From the NCBI GenBank assembly GCA_037013495.1, contig CM072801.1:104105816-104169815 (forward strand): a stretch of 64,000 bases of DNA. Direction: 5' to 3'. This DNA is from Hippophae tibetana (lineage: Eukaryota; Streptophyta; Magnoliopsida; Rosales; Elaeagnaceae). Below, in pieces: positions 35,101-49,880 of the stretch (positions are counted from its first letter, which is position 1; every line of letters starts with the position of its first letter). Both the position numbers and the translations under genes were made by a program. Under the pieces are notes generated by a model that was not told the origin of the DNA, made no database searches, and was given only the letters and a program-made list of their open reading frames with translations.

Positions 35101-38100
35101 GCGCCGAAAAAAAAAGAAAAGGAAAATGATACATTGAATTAAAAGAAATGTACGAAATGAAATGCAAATAAGAAAATTATAACAACAAAATCTAAATAAA
35201 AAAAAGACTTGTAGAAATATTTGTTTCTTTAATTGTGATTTGGACCAAAAGAATGCAAAAAACAATTAAATGGAAACGTTTAGTAATTCTAAAATTCAAA
35301 AAATAGATATATTAAGAGAGATATACTATTTTGGGCAACCAAGACTTCGATAGCAAATGATACGGATCTTTTATGCGGACCATTTTGGAAACCATGAACT
35401 AAAAGGAATGAGAAAGATTGAATTGCTAAGAAAATGGCTAATATAATCAAATTTGAAGAATTAAGAACACGATTTGAAAACCACGCAAAAATTGGAGACC
35501 AAACTATTAGACGTCGGAAAGTAGTGTAAGCGATGGAATTTGGGTTCTAAAAAGTGGACAAATGAACTATTTTTTACTTTATGTTTTTGCTAATTGAAAT
35601 GAGTTTTGATTTGATATTTTATAATAGTCGTTTTGATGTATGACTTAAAAGTTATAACAGTTTAAAGTTGGAACCTCAATAAATAATTTCTTTTTTTTTT
35701 AAATTACGAACTCTAGAAATTTTGTTGTTTTTTTATTCACGATCAAAGATTGGTTGAACGCCGAAAAAAAAGAAAAGGAAAATGATACATTGAATTAAAA
35801 GAAATGTACGAAATGAAATGCAAATAAGAAAATTATGACAACAAAATCTAAATAAAACAAAAGACTTGTAGAAATATTTTTTTCTTTAATTGTGATTTGT
35901 TCCAAAAGAATGAAAAAAACAATAAAATGGAAACGTTTAGTATTTCTAAAATTCAAAAAATAGATATATTAAGAGAGATATATTATTTTGGGCAACCAAG
36001 ACTTTGATACCAAATGATACGGATCTTTTATGCGGACCATTTTGGAAACCATGAACTCAAAGGAATGAGAAAGATTGAATTGCTAAGAAAATGGTTAATA
36101 TAATCAATTTTGAACAATTAAGAACACGATTAGAAAACCACGCAAAAATGTGAGACCAAACTATTAGACGTCGGAAAGTAGTGTAAGCGATGGAATTTGG
36201 GTTCTAAAAAGTGGACAAATGAACTATTTTTTACTTTATGTTTTTGCAAATTGAAATGAGTTTTGATTTGATATTTTATAATAGTCGTTTTGATTTATGA
36301 CTTAAAAGTTATAACAGTTTAAAGTTGGATCCTCAATAAATAATTTTTTTTTTTAAATTACGAACTCCAGAAATTTTGTTGTTTTTTTATTCAGGATCAA
36401 AGATTGGTTGAACGCCAAAAAAAAAAAGGAAAATGATACATTGATTTAAAAGAAAAGTACGAAATGAAATGCAAATAAGAAAATTATGACAACAAAATCT
36501 AAAGAAAACAAAAGGCTTGGAGAAATATTTGTTTCTTTAATTGTGATTTGGACCAAAAGAATGCAAAAAAGAATAAAATGGAAACGTTTAGTAAATCTAA
36601 AATTCAAAAAATAGATATATTAAGAGAGATATACTATTTTGGGCAACCAAGGCTACGATACCAGATGATACAGATCTTTTATGCCGACCATTTTGGAAAC
36701 CATGAACTCAAAGGAATGAGAAAGATTGAATTGCTAAGAACATGGTTAATATAATCAAATTTGAAGAATTAAGAACACGATTAGAAAACCACACAAAAAT
36801 GTGAGACCAAACTATTAGACGTCGGAAGGTAGTGTAAGCGATGGAATTTGGGTTCTAAAAAGTGGACAACTGAACTATTTTTTACTTTATGTTTTTGCTA
36901 ATTGAAATGAGTTTAGATTTGATATTTTATAATAGTCGTTTTGATGTATGACTTAAAAGTTATAACAGTTTAAAGTTGGAATCTCAATAAATAATTTCTT
37001 TTTTTTTACATTACGAACTGCAGAAATTTTGTTGTTTTTTTTATTCACGATCAAAGATTGGTTGAACGCCGAAAAAAAAGAAAAGGAAAATTATACATTG
37101 AATTAAAAGAAATGTACGAAATGAAATGCAAATAAGAAAATTATAACAACAAAATCTAAATAAAAAAAAGACTTGTAGAAATATTTGTTTCTTTAATTGT
37201 GATTTGGACCAAAAGAATGCAAAAAACAATTAAATGGAAACGTTTAGTAATTCTAAAATTCAAAAAATAGATATATTAAGAGAGATATACTATTTTGGGC
37301 AACCAAGACTTCGATAGCAAATGATACGGATCTTTTATGCGGACCATTTTGGAAACCATGAACTAAAAGGAATGAGAAAGATTGAATTGCTAAGAACATG
37401 GCTAATATAATCAAATTTGAAGAATTAAGAACACGATTAGAAAACCACGCAAAAATTGGAGACCAAACTATTAGACGTCGGAAAGTAGTGTAAGCGATGG
37501 AATTTGGGTTCTAAAAAGTGGACAAATGAACTATTTTTTACTTTATGTTTTTGCTAATTGAAATGAGTTTTGATTTGATATTTTATAATAGTCGTTTTGA
37601 TGTATGACTTAAAAGTTATAACAGTTTAAAGTTGGAACCTCAATAAATAATTTTTTTTTTTTTAAATTACGAACTCTAGAAATTTTGTTGTTTTTTTTAT
37701 TCACGATCAAAGATTGGTTGAACGCCGAAAAAAAAGAAAAGGAAAATGATACATTGAATTAAAAGAAATGTACGAAATGAAATGCAAATAAGAAAATTAT
37801 GACAACAAAATCTAGATAAAACAAAAGACTTGTAGAAATATTTGTTTCTTTAATTGTGATTTGTTCCAAAAGAATGAAAAAAACAATAAAATGGAAACGT
37901 TTAGTATTTCTAAAATTCAAAAAATAGATATATTAAGAGAGATATATTATTTTGGGCAACCAAGACTTTGATACCAAATGATACGGATCTTTTATGCGGA
38001 CCATTTTGGAAACCATGAACTCAAAGGAATGAGAAAGATTGAATTGCTAAGAAAATGGTTAATATAATCAATTTTGAACAATTAAGAACACGATTATAAA

Positions 38101-41100
38101 ACCACGCAAAAATGTGAGACCAAACTATTAGACGTCGGAAAATAGTGTAAGCGATGGAATTTGGGTTCTAAAAAGTGGACAAATGAACTATTTTTTACTT
38201 TATGTTTTTGCAAATTGAAATGAGTTTTGATTTGATATTTTATAATAGTCGTTTTGATTTATGACTTAAAAGTTATAACAGTTTAAAGTTGGATCCTCAA
38301 TAAATAATTATTATTTTTTTTTAAATTACGAACTCCAGAAATTTTGTTGTTTTTTTATTCAGGATCAAAGATTGGTTGAACGCCAAAAAAAAAAAGGAAA
38401 ATGATACATTGATTTAAAAGAAAAGTACGAAATGAAATGCAAATAAGAAAATTATGACAACAAAATCTAAAGAAAACAAAAGGCTTGGAGAAATATTTGT
38501 TTCTTTAATTGTGATTTGGACCAAAAGAATGCAAAAAAGAATAAAATGGAAACGTTTAGTAAATCTAAAATTCAAAAAATAGATATATTAAGAGAGATAT
38601 ACTATTTTGGGCAACCAAGGCTACGATACCAGATGATACAGATCTTTTATGCCGACCATTTTGGAAACCATGAACTCAAAGGAATGAGAAAGATTGAATT
38701 GCTAAGAACATGGTTAATATAATCAAATTTGAAGAATTAAGAACACGATTAGAAAACCACGCAAAAATGTGAGACCAAACTATTAGACGTCGGAAGGTAG
38801 TGTAAGCGATGGAATTTGGGTTCTAAAAAGTGGACAACTGAACTATTTTTTACTTTATGTTTTTGCTAATTGAAATGAGTTTAGATTTGATATTTTATAA
38901 TAGTCGTTTTGATGTATGACTTAAAAGTTATAACAGTTTAAAGTTGGAACCTCAATAAATAATTTCTTTTTTTTTACATTACGAACTGCAGAAATTTTGT
39001 TGTTTTTTTTATTCACGATCAAAGATTGGTTGAGCGCCGAAAAAAAAAGAAAAGGAAAATGATACATTGAATTAAAAGAAATGTACGAAATGAAATGCAA
39101 ATAAGAAAATTATAACAACAAAATCTAAATAAAAAAAAGACTTGTAGAAATATTTGTTTCTTTAATTGTGATTTGGACCAAAAGAATGCAAAAAACAATT
39201 AAATGGAAACGTTTAGTAATTCTAAAATTCAAAAAATAGATATATTAAGAGAGATATACTATTTTGGGCAACCAAGACTTCGATAGCAAATGATACGGAT
39301 CTTTTATGCGGACCATTTTGGAAACCATGAACTAAAAGGAATGAGAAAGATTGAATTGCTAAGAAAATGGCTAATATAATCAAATTTGAAGAATTAAGAA
39401 CACGATTTGAAAACCACGCAAAAATTGGAGACCAAACTATTAGACGTCGGAAAGTAGTGTAAGCGATGGAATTTGGGTTCTAAAAAGTGGACAAATGAAC
39501 TATTTTTTACTTTATGTTTTTGCTAATTGAAATGAGTTTTGATTTGATATTTTATAATAGTCGTTTTGATGTATGACTTAAAAGTTATAACAGTTTAAAG
39601 TTGGAACCTCAATAAATAATTTCTTTTTTTTTTAAATTACGAACTCTAGAAATTTTGTTGTTTTTTTATTCACGATCAAAGATTGGTTGAACGCCGAAAA
39701 AAAAGAAAAGGAAAATGATACATTGAATTAAAAGAAATGTACGAAATGAAATGCAAATAAGAAAATTATGACAACAAAATCTAAATAAAACAAAAGACTT
39801 GTAGAAATATTTTTTTCTTTAATTGTGATTTGTTCCAAAAGAATGAAAAAAACAATAAAATGGAAACGTTTAGTATTTCTAAAATTCAAAAAATAGATAT
39901 ATTAAGAGAGATATATTATTTTGGGCAACCAAGACTTTGATACCAAATGATACGGATCTTTTATGCGGACCATTTTGGAAACCATGAACTCAAAGGAATG
40001 AGAAAGATTGAATTGCTAAGAAAATGGTTAATATAATCAATTTTGAACAATTAAGAACACGATTAGAAAACCACGCAAAAATGTGAGACCAAACTATTAG
40101 ACGTCGGAAAGTAGTGTAAGCGATGGAATTTGGGTTCTAAAAAGTGGACAAATGAACTATTTTTTACTTTATGTTTTTGCAAATTGAAATGAGTTTTGAT
40201 TTGATATTTTATAATAGTCGTTTTGATTTATGACTTAAAAGTTATAACAGTTTAAAGTTGGATCCTCAATAAATAATTTTTTTTTTTTTAAATTACGAAC
40301 CCAAGAAATTTTGTTGTTTTTTTATTCAGGATCAAAGATTGGTTGAACGCCAAAAAAAAAAAGGAAAATGATACATTGATTTAAAAGAAAAGTACGAAAT
40401 GAAATGCAAATAAGAAAATTATGACAACAAAATCTAAAGAAAACAAAAGGCTTGGAGAAATATTTGTTTCTTTAATTGTGATTTGGACCAAAAGAATGCA
40501 AAAAACAATAAAATGGAAACGTTTAGTAAATCTAAAATTCAAAAAATAGATATATTAAGAGAGATATACTGTTTTGGGCAACCAAGGCTACGATACCAGA
40601 TGATACAGATCTTTTATGCCGACCATTTTGGAAACCATGAACTCAAAGGAATGAGAAAGATTGAATTGCTAAGAACATGGTTAATATAATCAAATTTGAA
40701 GAATTAAGAACACGATTAGAAAACCACGCAAAAATGTGAGACCAAACTATTAGACGTCGGAAGGTAGTGTAAGCGATGGAATTTGGGTTCTAAAAAGTGG
40801 ACAACTGAACTATTTTTTACTTTATGTTTTTGCTAATTGAAATGAGTTTAGATTTGATATTTTATAATAGTCGTTTTGATGTATGACTTAAAAGTTATAA
40901 CAGTTTAAAGTTGGAACCTCAATAAATAATTTCTTTTTTTTTACATTACAAACTGCAGAAATTTTGTTGTTTTTTTTATTCACGATCAAAGATTGGTTGA
41001 ACGCCGAAAAAAAAAGAAAAGGAAAATGATACATTGAATTAAAAGAAATGTACGAAATGAAATGCAAATAAGAAAATTATAACAACAAAATCTAAATAAA

Positions 41101-42004
41101 AAAAAGACTTGTAGAAATATTTGTTTCTTTAATTGTGATTTGGACCAAAAGAAAGCAAAAAACAATTAAATGGAAACGTTTAGTAATTCTAAAATTCAAA
41201 AAATAGATATATTAAGAGAGATATACTATTTTGGGCAACCAAGACTTCGATAGCAAATGATACGGATCTTTTATGCGGACCATTTTGGAAACCATGAACT
41301 AAAAGGAATGAGAAAGATTGAATTGCTAAGAAAATGGTTAATATAATCAAATTTGAAGAATTAAGAACACGATTAGAAAACCACGCAAAAATTGGAGACC
41401 AAACTATTAGACGTCGGAAAGAAGTGTAAGCGATGGAATTTGGGTTCTAAAAAGTGGACAAATGAACTATTTTTTACTTTATGTTTTTGCTAATTGAAAT
41501 GAGTTTTGATTTGATATTTTATAATAGTCGTTTTGATGTATGACTTAAAAGTTATAACAGTTTAAAGTTGGAACCTCAATAAATAATTTCTTTTTTTTTT
41601 AAATTACGAACTCTAGAAATTTTGTTGTTTTTTTTATTCACGATCAAAGATTGGTTGAACGCCGAAAAAAAAGAAAAGGAAAATGATACATTGAATTAAA
41701 AGAAATGTACGAAATGAAATGCAAATAAGAAAATTATGACAACAAAATCTAAATAAAACAAAAGACTTGTAGAAATATTTGTTTCTTTAATTGTGATTGG
41801 TACCAAAAGAATGCAAAAAACAATAAAATGGAAACGTTTAGTATTTCTAAAATTCAAAAAATAGATATATTAAGAGAGATATACTATTTTGGGAAACCAA
41901 GACTTTGATACCAAATGATACAGATCTTTTATGCGGACCATTTTGGAAACCATGAACTCAAAGGAATGAGAAAGATTGAATTGCTAAGAAAATGGTTAAT
42001 ATAA
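32170..42004 (+). repeat. Higher-order repeat: five A-C-B2 trimers nested in a 3.93 kb hexamer
   Basis: Monomer ends are 32821, 33477, 34134; 34789, 35446, 36103; 36754, 37410, 38067; 38722, 39379, 40036; 40689, 41346 and 42004, in the order A, C, B2. Trimers 1 and 3 share 'aaaaccacacaaaaatg', 'ttggaatctc', 'gaaaattatac' and 'tctagataaaac'. Trimers 2 and 4 share 'cgattataaaacc', 'ataattattattt', 'ttgagcgccg', 'cacgatttgaaaacc' and 'atatttttttc'. The real recent duplication unit is therefore the hexamer (32170-36103 and 36104-40036, 3934 and 3933 bp). The fifth trimer lacks these private marks and resembles other loci. Confidence 0.95.
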
Positions 42005-45000
42005 TCAATTTTGAACAATTAAGAACACGATTAGAAAACCACGCAAAAATGTGAGACCAAACTATTAGACGTCGGAAAGTAGTGTAAGCGATGGAATTTG
42101 GGTTCTAAAAAGTGGACAAATGAACTATTTTTTACTTTATGTTTTTGCAAATTGAAATGAGTTTTGATTTGATATTTTATAATAGTCGTTTTGATTTATG
42201 ACTTAAAAGTTATAACAGTTTAAAGTTGGATCCTCAATAAATAATTTTTTTTTTTTTTAAATTACGAACTCCAGAAATTTTGTTGTTTTTTTTATTCAGG
42301 ATCAAAGATCGGTTGAACGCCGAAAAAAAAGAAAAGGAAAATGATACATTGAATTTAAAGAAAAGTACGAAATGAAATGCAAATAAGAAAATTATGACAA
42401 CAAAATCTAAAGAAAACAAATGGCTTGTAGAAATATTTGTTTCTTTAATTGTTATTTGGACCAAAAGAATGCAAAAGACAATAAAATGGAAACGTTTAGT
42501 AAATCTAAAATTCAAAAAATAGATATATTAAGAGAGATATACTATTTTGGGCAACCAAGGCTTCGATACCAAATGATACGGATCTTTTATAGGGACCATT
42601 TTGGAAACCATGAGATCAAAGGATTGAGAAAGATTGAATTGCTAAGAAAATGGTTAATATAATCAAATTTGAAGAATTAAGAACACGATTAGAAAACCAC
42701 GCAAAAATGTGAGACCAAACTATTAGACGTCGGAAGGTAGTGTAAGCGATGGAATTTGGGTTCTAAAAAGTGGACAACTGAACTACTTTTTACTTTATGT
42801 TTTTGCTAATTGAAATGAGTTTAGATTTGATATTTTATAATAGTCGTTTTGATGTATGACTTAAAAGTTATAACAGTTTAAAGTTGGAACCTCAATAAAT
42901 AATTTCTTTTTTTTTACATTACGAACTGCAGAAATTTTGTTGTTTTTTTTATTCACGATCAAAGATTGGTTGAACGCCGAAAAAAAAAGAAAAGGAAAAT
43001 GATACATTGAATTAAAAGAAATGTACGAAATGAAATGCAAATAAGAAAATTATAACAACAAAATCTAAATAAAAAAAAGACTTGTAGAAATATTTGTTTC
43101 TTTAATTGTGATTTGGACCAAAAGAATGCAAAAAACAATTAAATGGAAACGTTTAGTAATTCTAAAATTCAAAAAATAGATATATTAAGAGAGATATACT
43201 ATTTTGGGCAACCAAGACTTTGATACCAAATGATACGGATCTTTTATGCGGACCATTTTGGAAACCATGAACTCAAAGGAATGAGAAATATTGAATTGCT
43301 AAGAAAATGGTTAATATAATCAAATTTGAACAATTAAGAACACGATTATAAAACCACGCAAAAATGTGAGACCAAACTATTAGACGTCGGAAAGTAGTGT
43401 AAGCGATGGAATTTGGGTTCTAAAAAGTGGACAAATGAACTATTTTTTACTTTATGTTTTTGCAAATTGAAATGAGTTTTGATTTGATATTTTATAATAG
43501 TCGTTTTGATTTATGACTTAAAAGTTATAACAGTTTAAAGTTGGATCCTCAATAAATATATATTTTTTTTTAAATTACGAACTCCAGAAATTTTGTTGTT
43601 TTTTTATTCAGGATCAAAGATCGGTTGAACGCCGAAAAAAAAGAAAAGGAAAATGATACATTGAATTTAAAGAAAAGTACGAAATGAAATGCAAATAAGA
43701 AAATTATGACAACAAAATCTAAAGAAAACAAAAGGCTTGGAGAAATATTTGTTTCTTTAATTGTGATTTGGACCAAAAGAATGCAAAAGACAATAAAATG
43801 GAAACGTTTAGTAAATCTAAAATTCAAAAAATAGATATATTAAGAGAGATATACTATTTTGGGCAACCAAGGCTACGATACCAGATGATACAGATCTTTT
43901 ATGCCGACCATTTTGGAAACCATGAACTCAAAGGAATGAGAAAGATTGAATTGCTAAGAACATGGTTAATATAATCAAATATGAACAATTAAGAACACGA
44001 TTAGAAAACCACGCAAAAATGTGAGACCAAACTATTAGACGTCGGAAGGTAGTGTAAGCGATGGAATTTGGGTTCTAAAAAGTGGACAAATGAACTATTT
44101 TTTACTTTATGTTTTTGCTAATTGAAATGAGTTTAGATTTGATATTTTATAATAGTCGTTTTGATGTATGACTTAAAAGTTATAACAGTTTAAAGTTGGA
44201 ACCTCAATAAATAATTTCTTTTTTTTTACATTACGAACTGCAGAAATTTTGTTGTTTTTTTTATTCACGATCAAAGATTTGTTGAACGCCGAAAAAAAAG
44301 AAAAGGAAAATGATACATTGAATTAAAAGAAATGTACGAAATGAAATGCAAATAAGAAAATTATAACAACAAAATCTAAATAAAAAAAAGACTTGTAGAA
44401 ATATTTGTTTCTTTAATTGTGATTTGGACCAAAAGAATGCAAAAAACAATTAAATGGAAACGTTTAGTAATTCTAAAATTCAAAAAATAGATATATTAAG
44501 AGAGATATACTATTTTGGGCAACCAAGACTTCGATAGCAAATGATACGGATCTTTTATGCGGACCATTTTGGAAACCATGAACTAAAAGGAATGAGAAAG
44601 ATTGAATTGCTAAGAAAATGGTTAATATAATCAAATTTGAAGAATTAAGAACACGATTAGAAAACCACGCAAAAATTGGAGACCAAACTATTAGACGTCG
44701 GAAAGTAGTGTAAGCGATGGAATTTGGGTTCTAAAAAGTGGACAAATGAACTATTTTTTACTTTATGTTTTTGCTAATTGAAATGAGTTTTGATTTGATA
44801 TTTTATAATAGTCGTTTTGATGTATGACTTAAAAGTTATAACAGTTTAAAGTTGGAACCTCAATAAATAATTTCTTTTTTTTTTAAATTACGAACTCTAG
44901 AAATTTTGTTGTTTTTTTTATTCACGATCAAAGATTGGTTGAACGCCGAAAAAAAAGAAAAGGAAAATGATACATTGAATTAAAAGAAATGTACGAAATG

Positions 45001-45945
45001 AAATGCAAATAAGAAAATTATGACAACAAAATCTAAATAAAACAAAAGACTTGTAGAAATATTTGTTTCTTTAATTGTTATTTGGACCAAAAGAATGCAA
45101 AAGACAATAAAATGGAAACGTTTAGTAAATCTAAAATTCAAAAAATAGATATATTAAGAGAGATATACTATTTTGGGCAACCAAGGCTTCGATACCAAAT
45201 GATACGGATCTTTTATAGGGACCATTTTGGAAACCATGAGATCAAAGGATTGAGAAAGATTGAATTGCTAAGAAAATGGTTAATATAATCAAATTTGAAG
45301 AATTAAGAACACGATTAGAAAACCACGCAAAAATGTGAGACCAAACTATTAGACGTCGGAAGGTAGTGTAAGCGATGGAATTTGGGTTCTAAAAAGTGGA
45401 CAACTGAACTACTTTTTACTTTATGTTTTTGCTAATTGAAATGAGTTTAGATTTGATATTTTATAATAGTCGTTTTGATGTATGACTTAAAAGTTATAAC
45501 AGTTTAAAGTTGGAACCTCAATAAATAATTTCTTTTTTTTTACATTACGAACTGCAGAAATTTTGTTGTTTTTTTTATTCACGATCAAAGATTGGTTGAA
45601 CGCCGAAAAAAAAAGAAAAGGAAAATGATACATTGAATTAAAAGAAATGTACGAAATGAAATGCAAATAAGAAAATTATAACAACAAAATCTAAATAAAA
45701 AAAAGACTTGTAGAAATATTTGTTTCTTTAATTGTGATTTGGACCAAAAGAATGCAAAAAACAATTAAATGGAAACGTTTAGTAATTCTAAAATTCAAAA
45801 AATAGATATATTAAGAGAGATATACTATTTTGGGCAACCAAGACTTTGATACCAAATGATACGGATCTTTTATGCGGACCATTTTGGAAACCATGAACTC
45901 AAAGGAATGAGAAATATTGAATTGCTAAGAAAATGGTTAATATAA
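42005..45945 (+). repeat. Tetramer duplication block D-C/B-A'-C-B2/D-C/B
   Basis: Monomer ends are 42662 (D), 43319 (C front, B tail), 43974 (A'), 44630 (C), 45288 (B2 front, D tail) and 45945 (C front, B tail). The stretch from the D tail at about 42.5 kb through the A' at 43.9 kb recurs about 2626 bp further on. It brings along 'gaactactttttac' (near 42781 and 45413), 'gagaaatattg' and 'cgattataaaacc'. The second copy is joined to a B2 front inside 44631-45288. Confidence 0.9.
44631..45288 (+). repeat. Hybrid monomer B2 front / D tail
   Basis: Up to 'aaataaaacaaaagac' (about 45048) the monomer is B2, with 'aaaattggagacc', 'gctaattg' and the XbaI middle 'gaactctag'. From 'ttgttatttggacc' (about 45075) it is D, with 'gcaaaagac', 'tatagggacc' and 'gagatcaaagg'. 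The exchange therefore lies in about 30 bp of sequence common to both parents, near 45048-45078. The D tail keeps the 68-codon frame (45082-45288). Confidence 0.88.
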
Positions 45946-48900
45946 TCAAATTTGAACAATTAAGAACACGATTATAAAACCACGCAAAAATGTGAGACCA
46001 AACTATTAGACGTCGGAAAGTAGTGTAAGCGATGGAATTTGGGTTCTAAAAAGTGGACAAATGAACTATTTTTTACTTTATGTTTTTGCAAATTGAAATG
46101 AGTTTTGATTTGATATTTTATAATAGTCGTTTTGATTTATGACTTAAAAGTTATAACAGTTTAAAGTTGGATCCTCAATAAATATATATTTTTTTTTAAA
46201 TTACGAACTCCAGAAATTTTGTTGTTTTTTTATTCAGGATCAAAGATCGGTTGAACGCCGAAAAAAAAGAAAAGGAAAATGATACATTGAATTTAAAGAA
46301 AAGTACGAAATGAAATGCAAATAAGAAAATTATGACAACAAAATCTAAAGAAAACAAAAGGCTTGGAGAAATATTTGTTTCTTTAATTGTGATTTGGACC
46401 AAAAGAATGCAAAAGACAATAAAATGGAAACGTTTAGTAAATCTAAAATTCAAAAAATAGATATATTAAGAGAGATATACTATTTTGGGCAACCAAGGCT
46501 ACGATACCAGATGATACAGATCTTTTATGCCGACCATTTTGGAAACCATGAACTCAAAGGAATGAGAAAGATTGAATTGCTAACAACATGGTTAATATAA
46601 TCAAATATGAACAATTAAGAACACGATTAGAAAACCACGCAAAAATGTGAGACCAAACTATTAGACGTCGGAAGGTAGTGTAAGCGATGGAATTTGGGTT
46701 CTAAAAAGTGGACAACTGAACTATTTTTTACTTTATGTTTTTGCTAATTGAAATGAGTTTAGATTTGATATTTTATAATAGTCGTTTTGATGTATCACTT
46801 AAAAGTTATAACAGTTTAAAGTTGGAACCTCAATAAATAATTTGTTTTTTTTTACATTACGAACTCCAGAAATTTTGTTGTTTTTTTTATTCACGATCAA
46901 AGATTGGTTGAACGCCGAAAAAAAAGAAAAGGAAAATGATACATTGAATTAAAAGAAATGTACGAAATGAAATGCAAATAAGAAAATTATGACAACAAAA
47001 TCTAAATAAAACAAAAGACTTGTAGAAATATTTGTTTCTTTAATTGTGATTTGTTCCAAAAGAATGCAAAAAACAATAAAATGGAAACGTTTAGTATTTC
47101 TAAAATTCAAAAAATAGATATATTAAGAGAGATATATTATTTTGGGCAACCAAGACTTTGATACCAAATGATACGGATCTTTTATGCGGACCATTTTGGA
47201 AACCATGAACTCAAAGGAATGAGAAAGATTGAATTGCTAAGAAAATGGTTAATATAATCAAATTTGAACAATTAAGAACACGATTATAAAACCACGCAAA
47301 AATGTGAGACCAAACTATTAGACGTCGGAAAGTAGTGTAAGCGATGGAATTTGGGTTCTAAAAAGTGGATAAATGAACTATTTTTTACTTTATGTTTTTG
47401 CAAATTGAAATGAGTTTTGATTTGATATTTTATAATAGTCGTTTTGATTTATGACTTAAAAGTTATAACAGTTTAAAGTTGGATCCTCAATAAATATATA
47501 TTTTTTTTTAAATTACGAACTCCAGAAATTTTGTTGTTTTTTTATTCAGGATCAAAGATCGGTTGAACGCCGAAAAAAAAGAAAAGGAAAATGATACATT
47601 GAATTTAAAGAAAAGTACGAAATGAAATGCAAATAAGAAAATTATGACAACAAAATCTAAAGAAAACAAAAGGCTTGGAGAAATATTTGTTTCTTTAATT
47701 GTGATTTGGACCAAAAGAATGCAAAAGACAATAAAATGGAAACGTTTAGTAAATCTAAAATTCAAAAAATAGATATATTAAGAGAGATATACTATTTTGG
47801 GCAACCAAGGCTACGATACCAGATGATACAGATCTTTTATGCCGACCATTTTGGAAACCATGAACTCAAAGGAATGAGAAAGATTGAATTGCTAAGAACA
47901 TGGTTAATATAATCAAATATGAACAATTAAGAACACGATTAGAAAACCACGCAAAAATGTGAGACCAAACTATTAGACGTCGGAAGGTAGTGTAAGCGAT
48001 GGAATTTGGGTTCTAAAAAGTGGACAACTGAACTATTTTTTACTTTATGTTTTTGCTAATTGAAATGAGTTTAGATTTGATATTTTATAATAGTCATTTT
48101 GATGTATCACTTAAAAGTTATAACAGTTTAAAGTTGGAACCTCAATAAATAATTTGTTTTTTTTTACATTACGAACTCCAGAAATTTTGTTGTTTTTTTT
48201 ATTCACGATCAAAGATTGGTTGAACGCCGAAAAAAAAGAAAAGGAAAATGATACATTGAATTAAAAGAAATATACGAAATGAAATGCAAATAAGAAAATT
48301 ATGACAACAAAATCTAAATAAAACAAAAGACTTGTAGAAATATTTGTTTCTTTAATTGTGATTTGTACCAAAAGAATGCAAAAAACAATAAAATGGAAAC
48401 GTTTAGTAATTCTAAAATTCAAAAAATAGATATATTAAGAGAGATATACTATTTTGGGCAACCAAGACTTTGATACCAAATGATACGGATCTTTTATGCG
48501 GACCATTTTGGAAACCATGAACTCAAAGGAATGAGAAAGATTGAATTGCTAAGAAAATGGTTAATATAATCAATTTTGAACAATTAAGAACACGATTAGA
48601 AAACCACGCAAAAATGTGAGACCAAACTATTAGACGTCGGAAAGTAGTGTAAGCGATGGAATTTGGCTTCTAAAAAGTGGACAAATGAACTATTTTTTAC
48701 TTTATGTTTTTGCAAATTGAAATGAGTTTTGATTTGATATTTTATAATAGTCGTTTTGATTTATGACTTAAAAGTTATAACAGTTTAAAGTTGGATCCTC
48801 AATAAATAATTTTTTTTTTTTTAAATTACGAACTCCAGAAATTTTGTTGTTTTTTTATTCAGGATCAAAGATTGGTTGAACGCCAAAAAAAAAAAAAGGA

Positions 48901-49880
48901 AAATGATACATTGATTTAAAAGAAAAGTACGAAATGAAATGCAAATAAGAAAATTATGACAACAAAATCTAAAGAAAACAAAAGGCTTGGAGAAATATTT
49001 GTTTCTTTAATTGTGATTTGGACCAAAAGAATGCAAAAAACAATAAAATGGAAACGTTTAGTAAATCTAAAATTCAAAAAATAGATATATTAAGAGAGAT
49101 ATACTATTTTGGGCAACCAAGGCTACGATACCAGATGATACAGATCTTTTATGCCGACCATTTTGGAAACCATGAACTCAAAGGAATGAGAAAGATTGAA
49201 TTGCTAAGAACATGGTTAATATAATCAAATTTGAAGAATTAAGAACACGATTAGAAAACCACGCAAAAATGTGAGACCAAACTATTAGACGTCGGAAGGT
49301 AGTGTAAGCGATGGAATTTGGGTTCTAAAAAGTGGACAACTGAACTATTTTTTACTTTATGTTTTTGCTAATTGAAATGAGTTTAGATTTAATATTTTAT
49401 AATAGTCGTTTTGATGTATGACTTAAAAGTTATAACAGTTTAAAGTTGGAACCTCAATAAATAATTTCTTTTTTTTTACATTACGAACTGCAGAAATTTT
49501 GTTGTTTTTTTTATTCACGATCAAAGATTTGTTGAACGCCGAAAAAAAAGAAAAGGAAAATGATACATTGAATTAAAAGAAATGTACGAAATGAAATGCA
49601 AATAAGAAAATTATAACAACAAAATCTAAATAAAAAAAAGACTTGTAGAAATATTTGTTTCTTTAATTGTGATTTGGACCAAAAGAATGCAAAAAACAAT
49701 TAAATGGAAACGTTTAGTAATTCTAAAATTCAAAAAATAGATATATTAAGAGAGATATACTATTTTGGGCAACCAAGACTTCGATAGCAAATGATACGGA
49801 TCTTTTATGCGGACCATTTTGGAAACCATGAACTAAAAGGAATGAGAAAGATTGAATTGCTAAGAAAATGGTTAATATAA
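45946..49880 (+). repeat. A'-B dimers followed by A-C
   Basis: Monomer ends are 46600 (A'), 47257 (B), 47912 (A'), 48569 (B), 49224 (A) and 49880 (C). The dimer period is 1312 bp. The first B has 'ttgttcc' and 'gatatattatttt'. The second has 'ttgtacc' and 'agtaattct', so the two B copies are not direct duplicates over their whole length. The A' copies at 45946-46600 and 47258-47912 both start with 'cgattataaaacc'. Confidence 0.9.

Noticed and set aside
42420-42662. 80-codon version of the plus-strand frame as a distinct gene
   Set aside because: A single change creates an upstream start ('aaatggcttg'). The rest is the ordinary D frame, so it is a minor variant.
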